From Nitrosopumilaceae archaeon (GTDB lineage: Archaea; Thermoproteota; Nitrososphaeria; Nitrososphaerales; Nitrosopumilaceae), in assembly GCA_020027255.1 (NCBI GenBank), contig JAHRAP010000045.1:1-5571 (forward strand): 5,571 nt of DNA, written 5' to 3'. Within the stretch, counting starts at the first letter, position 1; each line of letters begins with the position of its first letter. Shown in pieces: positions 1 to 5,016 of the stretch. Both the position numbers and the translations under genes were made by a program. A model generated the notes under the pieces. That model was not told the origin of the DNA. It ran no database searches and saw only the letters and a program-made list of their open reading frames with translations.

Positions 1-200
1 CCAAAAAACATGTGTCCAGTTTTGCCCAAATAACACAAAAAGAAATTAGTGATCTGGCTTTAATATTACGTTCTACATTAGGCGGCTTATCAAAATCTAG
101 AGAAAATCCACCATATGATTTAATATTCCATTTATCTCCAGAGAAAAAAAACAACAAACAGATTCACTGGCATATATTATCGTTGATTTATTTTTTTTGA
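1..200 (+). pseudogene. galT: 3' remnant of archaeal galactose-1-phosphate uridylyltransferase, C-terminally truncated
   Basis: The reading frame is open from the left edge (codons from position 3), so the GTG at 12 is an internal Val, not a start. The peptide has the look of the C-terminal half of archaeal GalT (HIT superfamily, UDP-glucose/galactose-1-P transfer in the Leloir pathway): KKHVSSF, then a helix with EISDLALILRSTLGGL, then ENPPYDLIFHLSPEKKNNK and IHWHI ending at about 176. The His-x-His pair probably corresponds to the structural metal-site histidines of the family. After this motif archaeal homologues, as I remember them, continue with about 60 residues rich in aromatics and glycine. 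Here the frame instead runs into seven unrelated hydrophobic residues and a TGA at 198-200. The 3' end is therefore lost, apparently by a deletion joining it to the truncated SDR gene just downstream. I infer a non-functional remnant. The family call is strong; the inactive status is likely but depends on sequence quality. Confidence 0.72.
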
Positions 201-269
201 TGATGAATTTAGTGTTTATTGAAGTTTTTAGATTGATATAACAACGATATTGCTAATGAAAATAGAACA

Positions 270-1508
270 GTGGAATGTATGTCGTGGGAATTGATTAATA
301 AAAAGATTATTTCGATTGGTACAAATCCGGGTCCGGTACATTCAGATAGGATTTACAAAACAGTGTATCCAAAAGCAGCGTCTGAATTTTTACGAGTTAG
401 TGGTTTTAATGAATTAAGCCCATTAGAGGTTGAAAACATAAATAAAGAACTATTAGAAGTGTTGGGAGAAGATGAAACAGTAGTTAACAAAAAAATCACT
501 GAAATAAGCGCAAAATTTAATAAAAATAAATCTGATTCAGACTTTCAAAGTCTAATATTACAGCTTTATCAAAAAATTAGAATAATAGCAGAAAAAATAC
601 AATCAAATACATCTAAGATGATATCAGACGGTCAATTTTTGACCCAGGCACAGGTGGCTGAATCTGTAATGAATTTATGCGATGATGAAATATCAACTAT
701 ATTAAACGGCAAAATAATACCAGGAGATAGAGTTTTTTATCCTGTAAAACCTCATATTGCCACAAACATACAAAAAATACAACAACCTAATTTCAAATCT
801 AATGTATTTGTATTAACAATTGATGCAAATGACATTCAAAGTTATCGTAGAGTTGAAGAGATAGCTACTCACATTGAAAAAAATGGAGGGATAACGGTTT
901 GTTTCATTTCTAAAAATATCAAAAGTGAATTATATGCAAATCTAAATAATAAATTTCATATACATCAAATTAATCTATTAGATGCAAATGAGGTGAACAG
1001 ATGGATAAAAACAGCCAAATACAAATTTGGCAAATTACATATGTTTATTCATATAACAGGCAATACAAATGATAAAAATATAACTGAGATGACTAGATCT
1101 GAATGGGACGAGTCTATAAATAGATTTATTATTGTGCCTTCTATAATCACTAAAAATGCGCTAGAGTATTTCGTACCTAATGGAGAAAAAGATCCTAGAG
1201 ATTTCAAAAATAAATCAGGAACGATGGTCATAATTGGTCCTGATTCAATAACCGGAAAAAAAATTCTAGGTTCAAAGAGAGCAAATGTAGAAGTATTTAG
1301 AGGATTATTAAGACCGTTCACTACAACAATAAATCAAGAATTAAATGATGTTTTAAAATCCAAAATAAAAGTGCATTTAATGCTACCAGGATCTATAGAT
1401 GGTAAAGATCCAAGCAGCGAAAAATTATGTAATGCGCTAAACTATTTTTCAAATTATATACCACAGTCATCAGAAGTCATTTACCAGCTAGATGATTCTG
1501 GAGATTAA
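270..1508 (+). CDS. C-terminal part of a tandem SDR protein (malonyl-CoA-reductase-like), 5'-truncated
   Basis: A 412-residue open frame starting at GTG 270 (an ATG lies three codons later at 279). Residues 6-28 carry WELINKK, then PGPVHSDRI (20-28), which matches the segment that follows the catalytic Tyr/Lys helix in SDR enzymes. The Rossmann glycine motif and YxxxK half that should precede it, about 200 residues, are absent: a TGA lies at 234-236 and only 11 in-frame codons separate it from the GTG. A helical insert (about 35-125) and GDRVFYPVKPHIAT (152-165) follow, then a second Rossmann-like domain (about 170-400) without a clear glycine motif or YxxxK. This order recalls the N-terminal tandem-SDR part of Chloroflexus malonyl-CoA reductase, which acts in a 3-hydroxypropionate route. 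The resemblance is from memory and the substrate is unknown. The frame has no internal stop, so truncation is recent or the product is still made, but reductase activity is unlikely. A hairpin plus T-run follows the stop. Confidence 0.66.
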   Translation: MECMSWELINKKIISIGTNPGPVHSDRIYKTVYPKAASEFLRVSGFNELSPLEVENINKELLEVLGEDETVVNKKITEISAKFNKNKSDSDFQSLILQLYQKIRIIAEKIQSNTSKMISDGQFLTQAQVAESVMNLCDDEISTILNGKIIPGDRVFYPVKPHIATNIQKIQQPNFKSNVFVLTIDANDIQSYRRVEEIATHIEKNGGITVCFISKNIKSELYANLNNKFHIHQINLLDANEVNRWIKTAKYKFGKLHMFIHITGNTNDKNITEMTRSEWDESINRFIIVPSIITKNALEYFVPNGEKDPRDFKNKSGTMVIIGPDSITGKKILGSKRANVEVFRGLLRPFTTTINQELNDVLKSKIKVHLMLPGSIDGKDPSSEKLCNALNYFSNYIPQSSEVIYQLDDSGD

Positions 1509-1523
1509 TCTCCAAGCAATCAT

Positions 1524-1545
1524 CATAAGGTATATTATGGTTTTT
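1524..1545 (+). terminator. Hairpin plus T-run after the SDR gene
   Basis: CATAA (1524-1528) can pair with TTATG (1535-1539) around a six-base loop, followed by G and five T (1541-1545), 16 bases after the SDR stop codon. Archaeal termination relies mainly on the T-run. A second T-run of six (1600-1605) could act as a backup. Confidence 0.4.
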
Positions 1546-1550
1546 AAATC

Positions 1551-1557
1551 AAAAAAA
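1551..1557 (-). terminator. Oligo-T terminator of the DUF192 gene
   Basis: Seven consecutive A on the plus strand give a T7 run on the minus strand, about 55 bases past the DUF192 stop codon in the convergent spacer. No strong hairpin precedes it, as is usual for archaeal T-rich terminators. Confidence 0.33.
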
Positions 1558-1610
1558 TAGATTAGAAAAATCAAATATTGATCAAATATTTTAGCATTGT
1601 TTTTTATTTA

Positions 1611-2099
1611 TTATAAAACAAGTATTTTAAGTTGTGAGCTTTCATTTATATTAAATTTACTTATAAAACCTCTATTTACTTCCAATATATATTTGGAGAA
1701 TTTTTCAGGTCCTTTTTTATCGCATAAGATATTTTCTACTACAGATTTACACGGTTTGATATTTTCTTCCAGATGAATGATATTTTTATTCTCGTCAAAC
1801 CATATGATATCTATTGGAAATTGCATATTAAGAGCCCAAACTTTATGCGTTGAAAAATCATCAAACACAAAAAACATCCCTTCGTTTGTGTTTAATTGAT
1901 CTTGAAACATCATCCCCCCAATATATTCTGAATTATTATCAGCTATACTAACTTTAATTAATGTATCATCTATAGATATTAATCCCATATGTGGTTCAAC
2001 ATATGATAATTTATCCTCTGGGAATGATGTAATACCAACAATACCAATTAATACAGCAAAAATAAATACTGGCAATAAAATTTGGAGTTTTGCAGACAT
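1611..2099 (-). CDS. Membrane-anchored DUF192 protein
   Basis: A 162-residue protein starting with ATG at 2099. Residues 5-25 form one hydrophobic segment after a short N-terminus containing Lys, so it is a membrane anchor or uncleaved signal, with the rest probably outside the membrane. Residues 46-162 follow the DUF192 pattern: GGMMFQDQL (61-69) where the family has GLM.R..L, then EGMFFVF (73-79), VWALNMQFPIDIIWFD (87-102), a Pro-Cys at 116-117 and YILEVNRGF (137-145). The family's usual W-M-K-N-T core is changed here to W-A-L-N-M. Two cysteines, C117 and C126, lie close together in the predicted external part and might form a disulphide. DUF192 proteins are widespread small exported proteins with no settled biochemical role, so no function is assigned. 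The gene is transcribed away from the mntR-like gene and shares a 105-bp intergenic region with it. A TATA-like box about 27 bp upstream supports this start and a leaderless message. Confidence 0.85.
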   Translation of the reverse strand: MSAKLQILLPVFIFAVLIGIVGITSFPEDKLSYVEPHMGLISIDDTLIKVSIADNNSEYIGGMMFQDQLNTNEGMFFVFDDFSTHKVWALNMQFPIDIIWFDENKNIIHLEENIKPCKSVVENILCDKKGPEKFSKYILEVNRGFISKFNINESSQLKILVL

Positions 2100-2120
2100 A
2101 AAAATATTTGAAATGATGCA

Positions 2121-2130
2121 AATATAATGT
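2121..2130 (-). promoter_or_regulatory. TATA-like promoter element of the DUF192 gene
   Basis: On the minus strand ACATTATATT is centred about 27 bp before the ATG at 2099, the spacing expected for a leaderless archaeal transcript. It overlaps a 13-bp palindrome at 2125-2137. Confidence 0.42.
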
Positions 2131-2137
2131 TACATTA
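2125..2137. promoter_or_regulatory. Palindrome in the DUF192/mntR spacer, possible operator
   Basis: TAATGT-T-ACATTA is a perfect 6-1-6 inverted repeat. It overlaps the DUF192 promoter and lies in the divergent spacer next to an MntR-type regulator, so it could be an operator. In AT-rich DNA such palindromes also arise by chance, and I have no binding-site match to rely on. Confidence 0.22.
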
Positions 2138-2170
2138 CATATAATTATAAATTTAAAAATTCTAACACCT

Positions 2171-2182
2171 ATAATATTATAT
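2171..2182 (+). promoter_or_regulatory. TATA-like promoter element of the mntR-like gene
   Basis: ATAATATTATAT is centred about 28 bp before the ATG at 2205. No Shine-Dalgarno-like sequence lies in between, consistent with leaderless transcription. Confidence 0.4.
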
Positions 2183-2204
2183 CAAAGCATCAATAAATTA
2201 TTTT

Positions 2205-2669
2205 ATGAAAGATAACAAACGTTTAAAATATATCAAAGAAGCACATAAATTTAATCGGACTAGATCAAATATAAGAACAGAAGATTATTTAGAAGTTATA
2301 TATGAATTAGTAAAATTGAAAGGATATGCTACAACTTTGGACATATCAAGATACATGAGTGTGAGTGCACCTAGTGTGACCAAGATGTTACAAAAACTTA
2401 ATGGTAATAATTATCTAGAATATGAAAAATATCATGGTATATCATTAACAAAAAAAGGCAATCAGATCGCAGAGACAATTAGACAAACACATGGAATAGT
2501 CTTAGAATTTTTTAGCATATTAGGAATAAATCACAATACTGCTAATTACGATGCAGAAGGTATAGAACACCATTTGAATCATAAAACTATTAAACAGTTA
2601 CAGAAATTTATAATATTTTTGAAATCAGATCCTAATATCTTAAAAAGTTATTCAAATTTTCGCATATAA
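2205..2669 (+). CDS. mntR: MntR/DtxR-family manganese-responsive transcriptional regulator
   Basis: A 154-residue regulator in two parts: a winged helix-turn-helix (about 25-90, recognition helix around SAPSVTKMLQKL, 54-65; wing YEKYHGISLT, 73-82) and a metal-binding dimerisation domain (about 91-150). There is no SH3-like third domain. It lines up closely with Bacillus subtilis MntR at an offset of 19 residues. All six manganese ligands are present: D27, E30, H96, E118, E121 and H122, corresponding to MntR Asp8, Glu11, His77, Glu99, Glu102 and His103. Glu rather than Cys at the fifth position favours the manganese-type MntR over the iron-type DtxR. The extra 19 N-terminal residues are basic. 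It presumably represses metal-uptake genes when the metal is abundant. No transporter gene is in this window, so its targets are elsewhere or unknown. The stop lies four bases from the 3' end of a convergent tRNA gene. Family call strong; metal specificity inferred from ligands. Confidence 0.9.
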   Translation: MKDNKRLKYIKEAHKFNRTRSNIRTEDYLEVIYELVKLKGYATTLDISRYMSVSAPSVTKMLQKLNGNNYLEYEKYHGISLTKKGNQIAETIRQTHGIVLEFFSILGINHNTANYDAEGIEHHLNHKTIKQLQKFIIFLKSDPNILKSYSNFRI

Positions 2670-2673
2670 TAAA

Positions 2674-2747
2674 TGGGATCGGCAGGATTTGAACCTGCGA
2701 CCTCAAGCACCCAAAGCTCGAATCATGCCAATCTAGACTACGATCCC
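2674..2747 (-). tRNA. tRNA-Pro (anticodon TGG)
   Basis: Read on the minus strand, a 7-bp acceptor stem GGGATCG/CGATCCC encloses a D-arm with TTGGC in the loop and an anticodon arm CGAGC/GCTTG. The 7-base loop TTTGGGT puts TGG at positions 34-36, followed by G37, which is usual for proline tRNAs. The T-arm is GCAGG/CCTGC around TTCAAAT. The discriminator is A (2674). The 3' CCA is not encoded: the next bases are TTT. It is 74 nt long with no intron. The D-stem is weak (one G-T and one T-T opposition). It reads towards mntR, whose stop is four bases away. Confidence 0.93.
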
Positions 2748-2769
2748 CCAGGAGTATTAATTGCATCCC

Positions 2770-2780
2770 CAATTTAATCT
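2770..2780 (-). promoter_or_regulatory. Possible TATA box of the tRNA-Pro gene
   Basis: AGATTAAATTG on the minus strand is centred about 28 bp before the mature 5' end of the tRNA. The match is modest, and it lies in the spacer shared with the divergently transcribed aminopeptidase gene. Confidence 0.3.
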
Positions 2781-2797
2781 TGACATGATGATGATTA

Positions 2798-2808
2798 TTT
2801 TAAATAAT
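2798..2808 (+). promoter_or_regulatory. TATA-like promoter element of the methionine aminopeptidase gene
   Basis: TTTTAAATAAT is centred 26 bp before the ATG at 2829. The AT-rich stretch at 2810-2823 is too close to the start for a leaderless message, so the upstream element is preferred. Confidence 0.42.
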
Positions 2809-2828
2809 ATTTTAAATTATTAAAAATC

Positions 2829-3719
2829 ATGTATAATAATGACTACATAAGAGCAGGTAAAATAGCGTCCACAGTACGTGAAAAAATTAAACAAAAAAAT
2901 TTGGTTGGTTTAACAATATATGAAATTTGTGAAAACGTTGAAGATGAAATAAAATCGTTGGGAGGCAAATGTGCTTTTCCTGTCAATATAAGCATAAATG
3001 ATGTTGCAGCACATTATACTGCAGAACCAGATGATCAACAAACAATATCCGACAAAGATTTAGTGAAGATAGATTTGGGCGTACAAATAAGTGGATATAT
3101 TGCAGATACAGCAACAACAATTAGTTATGATTATAATGATGATGAATTAATCGAGACGGCAAGAAACGCATTAAAAAATGCTATGCTTATTGTAGAAGCT
3201 GGAATAAAGTCTAACAACATTAGTAAAATAATAGAAGAAACTATAAAACAGTCAGGATATAAAGCCATTATTAATTTGAGTGGACATTCACTAGATAAAT
3301 ATACAATACATGCAGGAAAGTCGATACCAAATGTTTGGTCTTCAGAGTATTTTTTATTTTCAGTAAAAAATGTCTATGCATGCGAACCTTTTGTCACAAC
3401 TAAATTTGGATCCGGTTTTGTACGAGAAGGAAATACAAAAAATATTTTTTCGCTGGTATCACGTAAAAAAACAAAAAATAAAGAGCTTGATTCATTTATT
3501 GAATATATTTGGAAAGAATTTAATATGTTACCATTTTCTTTAAGATGGATAAATAAAACGTGGGGTAAAAAAGACTCTCACATGTTATTAAATAAATTAA
3601 TTCATCAAAAAATTGTTCATGCGTATCCAGTTTTATTAGAATCAAGCGGTCAAAAAGTAGCTCAAGCAGAACACACTTTTATTCCATTGAATGGAGGAGT
3701 AAAAATAATTACTGAATAA
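2829..3719 (+). CDS. map: Type II methionine aminopeptidase
   Basis: A cytosolic metalloprotease that removes the initiator methionine from new proteins when the second residue is small. At 296 residues it is the usual length for archaeal MetAP2 and has the pita-bread fold throughout. The dinuclear metal ligands expected from the Pyrococcus enzyme are all visible: D82 (VKIDLG), D93 (YIADTATT), H153 (LSGHSL), E186 (CEPFVT) and E281 (QAEHTF). The substrate-site histidines H62 (AAHYTA) and H161 (TIHAGKSIPN) are also present. The variable helical insert typical of type II enzymes lies at about residues 200-265. Start ATG 2829 fits both the N-terminal length and a TATA-like box 26 bp upstream. It is transcribed alone, diverging from tRNA-Pro and converging on the DUF1512 gene. 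Nothing looks damaged. This essential gene, intact between eroded loci, argues against poor sequence quality across the whole window. Confidence 0.96.
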   Translation: MYNNDYIRAGKIASTVREKIKQKNLVGLTIYEICENVEDEIKSLGGKCAFPVNISINDVAAHYTAEPDDQQTISDKDLVKIDLGVQISGYIADTATTISYDYNDDELIETARNALKNAMLIVEAGIKSNNISKIIEETIKQSGYKAIINLSGHSLDKYTIHAGKSIPNVWSSEYFLFSVKNVYACEPFVTTKFGSGFVREGNTKNIFSLVSRKKTKNKELDSFIEYIWKEFNMLPFSLRWINKTWGKKDSHMLLNKLIHQKIVHAYPVLLESSGQKVAQAEHTFIPLNGGVKIITE

Positions 3720-3779
3720 ATGTACAATAAAATATCAAATCAGAGCATTCGTATAATGTAACATGGTTTGATGTGAATA

Positions 3780-3784
3780 TTTTT
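3780..3784 (+). terminator. T-run after the methionine aminopeptidase gene
   Basis: Five T at 3780-3784, about 60 bases past the stop, in the 82-bp spacer between convergent genes; a second T-run abuts the DUF1512 stop codon. No convincing stem is visible. Assigned by position only. Confidence 0.25.
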
Positions 3785-3801
3785 ATCAAATATAATAATT
3801 T

Positions 3802-4917
3802 TTAATCTATTCCAGATGTGTTACCAACACCAATTAATAATACTGATTGATTTGGAGCCACGTTTTCGTCTACCGTATTATAAATAATTGATTTAATATG
3901 ATCAACTTGTTCAGATATTTCTTTGGTCATTAACATCAATGAATCTTTAATAGATTGTTTAACAACGATAGAGAATATAGGAATTTTGTATTTTGTGGAG
4001 ATTTCTTCAATTTGGAATTTATCTATACCTGTACCACCCATAGCTACACCAAATCCACAAAAAACTGACGCAGTTTTTTCACCTTCTAATTTAAGAGCTG
4101 CGTCAACCATTATTATTAAATTTTGTTTGTATTTAGAAATTAATAATTCTACAGCATCTCCTAATTTACCTACTATCGGATAAGGACCTTCAGCTTTGAC
4201 AAGATACAATTTTCTTTTATTATAAATAGAGGTACACCAAATGGTTTGATCAATATCTTTATGGCAAAGATCATTTTTCATCATGTTATTAATAACTAAT
4301 GGGCCTATTCCATCACCAATAGGTTTATTATGTTTAATGGGATCGATAGATTCTTTCAATGCTATTGCTTCTTCCATTATAAATGGTAACGTCAGTTGCA
4401 AAGGCAAGATTAGGGGATAATTATGATGTTTTTTTGCTGTTAAAAAGATATGGTTAACACTTTTATAAAATAATCTAATTGTGGTTACTATTTCCAGTAA
4501 AGTTTGTATTTTCATAACGGTCATTTTATCACAATTTAAAAAAATCAAATTTAGTGTAGAATTTGTTTGTAGATCTCGAGTTCTAATTATATGTTTAATT
4601 TTCAATATAATGCCGTTAGGATCTATATCATTTGGAAATATAGTAAAATAATCAATCATCTGATTAATTTTTTTAAAATGGGCATTATCTGCGTTGTATT
4701 TGTTATTTATAAAATTAAATAGTTCAAAATAAGACTGCTCTTCCAATGTTTTAATTTTTCGAATTTTTTTTTTTAGTTCAATAGATGTCATGTATAATTG
4801 AATTTGTTGCCCAAACGCTACAAAAATGATGATTGGAATGATCCATACAAGTAATAGAAATAAATCCATGTCGTTTTCTGTTAGTGTAAAAATATCAATT
4901 AGCGTATCCAAGTTCAC
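3802..4917 (-). CDS. DUF1512 family protein, single N-terminal membrane segment
   Basis: A 371-residue protein that I recognise as the archaeal DUF1512 family, whose function is unknown. Residues 19-36 are a hydrophobic membrane segment followed by GQQIQLYMTS. A basic helix with KLKKKIRKI-like character comes next (about 45-60). A large soluble domain then has conserved glycine patches: PIGDGIGPL (199-207), an acidic and basic stretch KAEGPYPIVGKLGDA in the middle, VFCGFGVAMGGTGIDKF (285-301) and a C-terminal GVGNTSGI (363-370). Such glycine clusters suggest nucleotide or phosphate binding, but that is only inference. The start is uncertain: GTG at 4917 is the first possible codon, with a TATA-like box about 26 bp before it. 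ATG at 4869 (residue 17) would start right at the membrane segment and also has an AT-rich box about 25 bp upstream. It converges on the aminopeptidase gene and diverges from the decaying TBP gene. Confidence 0.85.
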   Translation of the reverse strand: MNLDTLIDIFTLTENDMDLFLLLVWIIPIIIFVAFGQQIQLYMTSIELKKKIRKIKTLEEQSYFELFNFINNKYNADNAHFKKINQMIDYFTIFPNDIDPNGIILKIKHIIRTRDLQTNSTLNLIFLNCDKMTVMKIQTLLEIVTTIRLFYKSVNHIFLTAKKHHNYPLILPLQLTLPFIMEEAIALKESIDPIKHNKPIGDGIGPLVINNMMKNDLCHKDIDQTIWCTSIYNKRKLYLVKAEGPYPIVGKLGDAVELLISKYKQNLIIMVDAALKLEGEKTASVFCGFGVAMGGTGIDKFQIEEISTKYKIPIFSIVVKQSIKDSLMLMTKEISEQVDHIKSIIYNTVDENVAPNQSVLLIGVGNTSGID

Positions 4918-4935
4918 AATATCAACTTAATTTTT

Positions 4936-4950
4936 CTCAAATAAACTATT
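4936..4950 (-). promoter_or_regulatory. TATA-like promoter element of the DUF1512 gene (GTG start)
   Basis: AATAGTTTATTTGAG on the minus strand is centred about 26 bp before the GTG at 4917, supporting that start. A competing element at about 4887-4900 would fit the ATG at 4869. Confidence 0.35.
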
Positions 4951-4984
4951 CGTTCAGATTAATACATGATCTTGAAAAATGTGG

Positions 4985-4994
4985 TTTTTTATAT
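4985..4994 (+). promoter_or_regulatory. TATA box of the TBP pseudogene
   Basis: TTTTTTATAT is centred about 27 bp before the ATA at 5017, where the ancestral ATG of the TBP gene is inferred. The spacing is what a leaderless archaeal gene would have if 5017 were its start, so the promoter seems to have outlived the start codon. Confidence 0.42.
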
Positions 4995-5016
4995 GGTGCC
5001 ATAAAAATTTTACAAT

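Noticed and set aside
1049..1321. A 90-codon minus-strand open frame inside the SDR gene
   Set aside because: It lies wholly within the well-supported SDR frame, has a low-complexity hydrophobic translation and no recognisable family.
1570..1591. Tandem 11-bp direct repeat ATCAAATATTG/ATCAAATATTT in the SDR/DUF192 spacer
   Set aside because: Two short AT-rich copies only, in a convergent spacer, with no sign of a mobile element or array.
2674..2747. tRNA-Pro gene as an integration (attachment) site
   Set aside because: The gene is complete, and I see no integrase, no repeat of its 3' end elsewhere in the window, and flanks that look like ordinary chromosomal genes.
3733..3790. Inverted ATCAAA/TTTGAT pairs in the aminopeptidase/DUF1512 spacer as a structured RNA
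   Set aside because: The 6-bp arms are AT-rich and about 26 bases apart, which is expected by chance and too weak for a hairpin claim.
3923..4183. An 86-codon plus-strand open frame inside the DUF1512 gene
   Set aside because: It is antisense to the conserved glycine-rich region of DUF1512 and shows no motif of its own.
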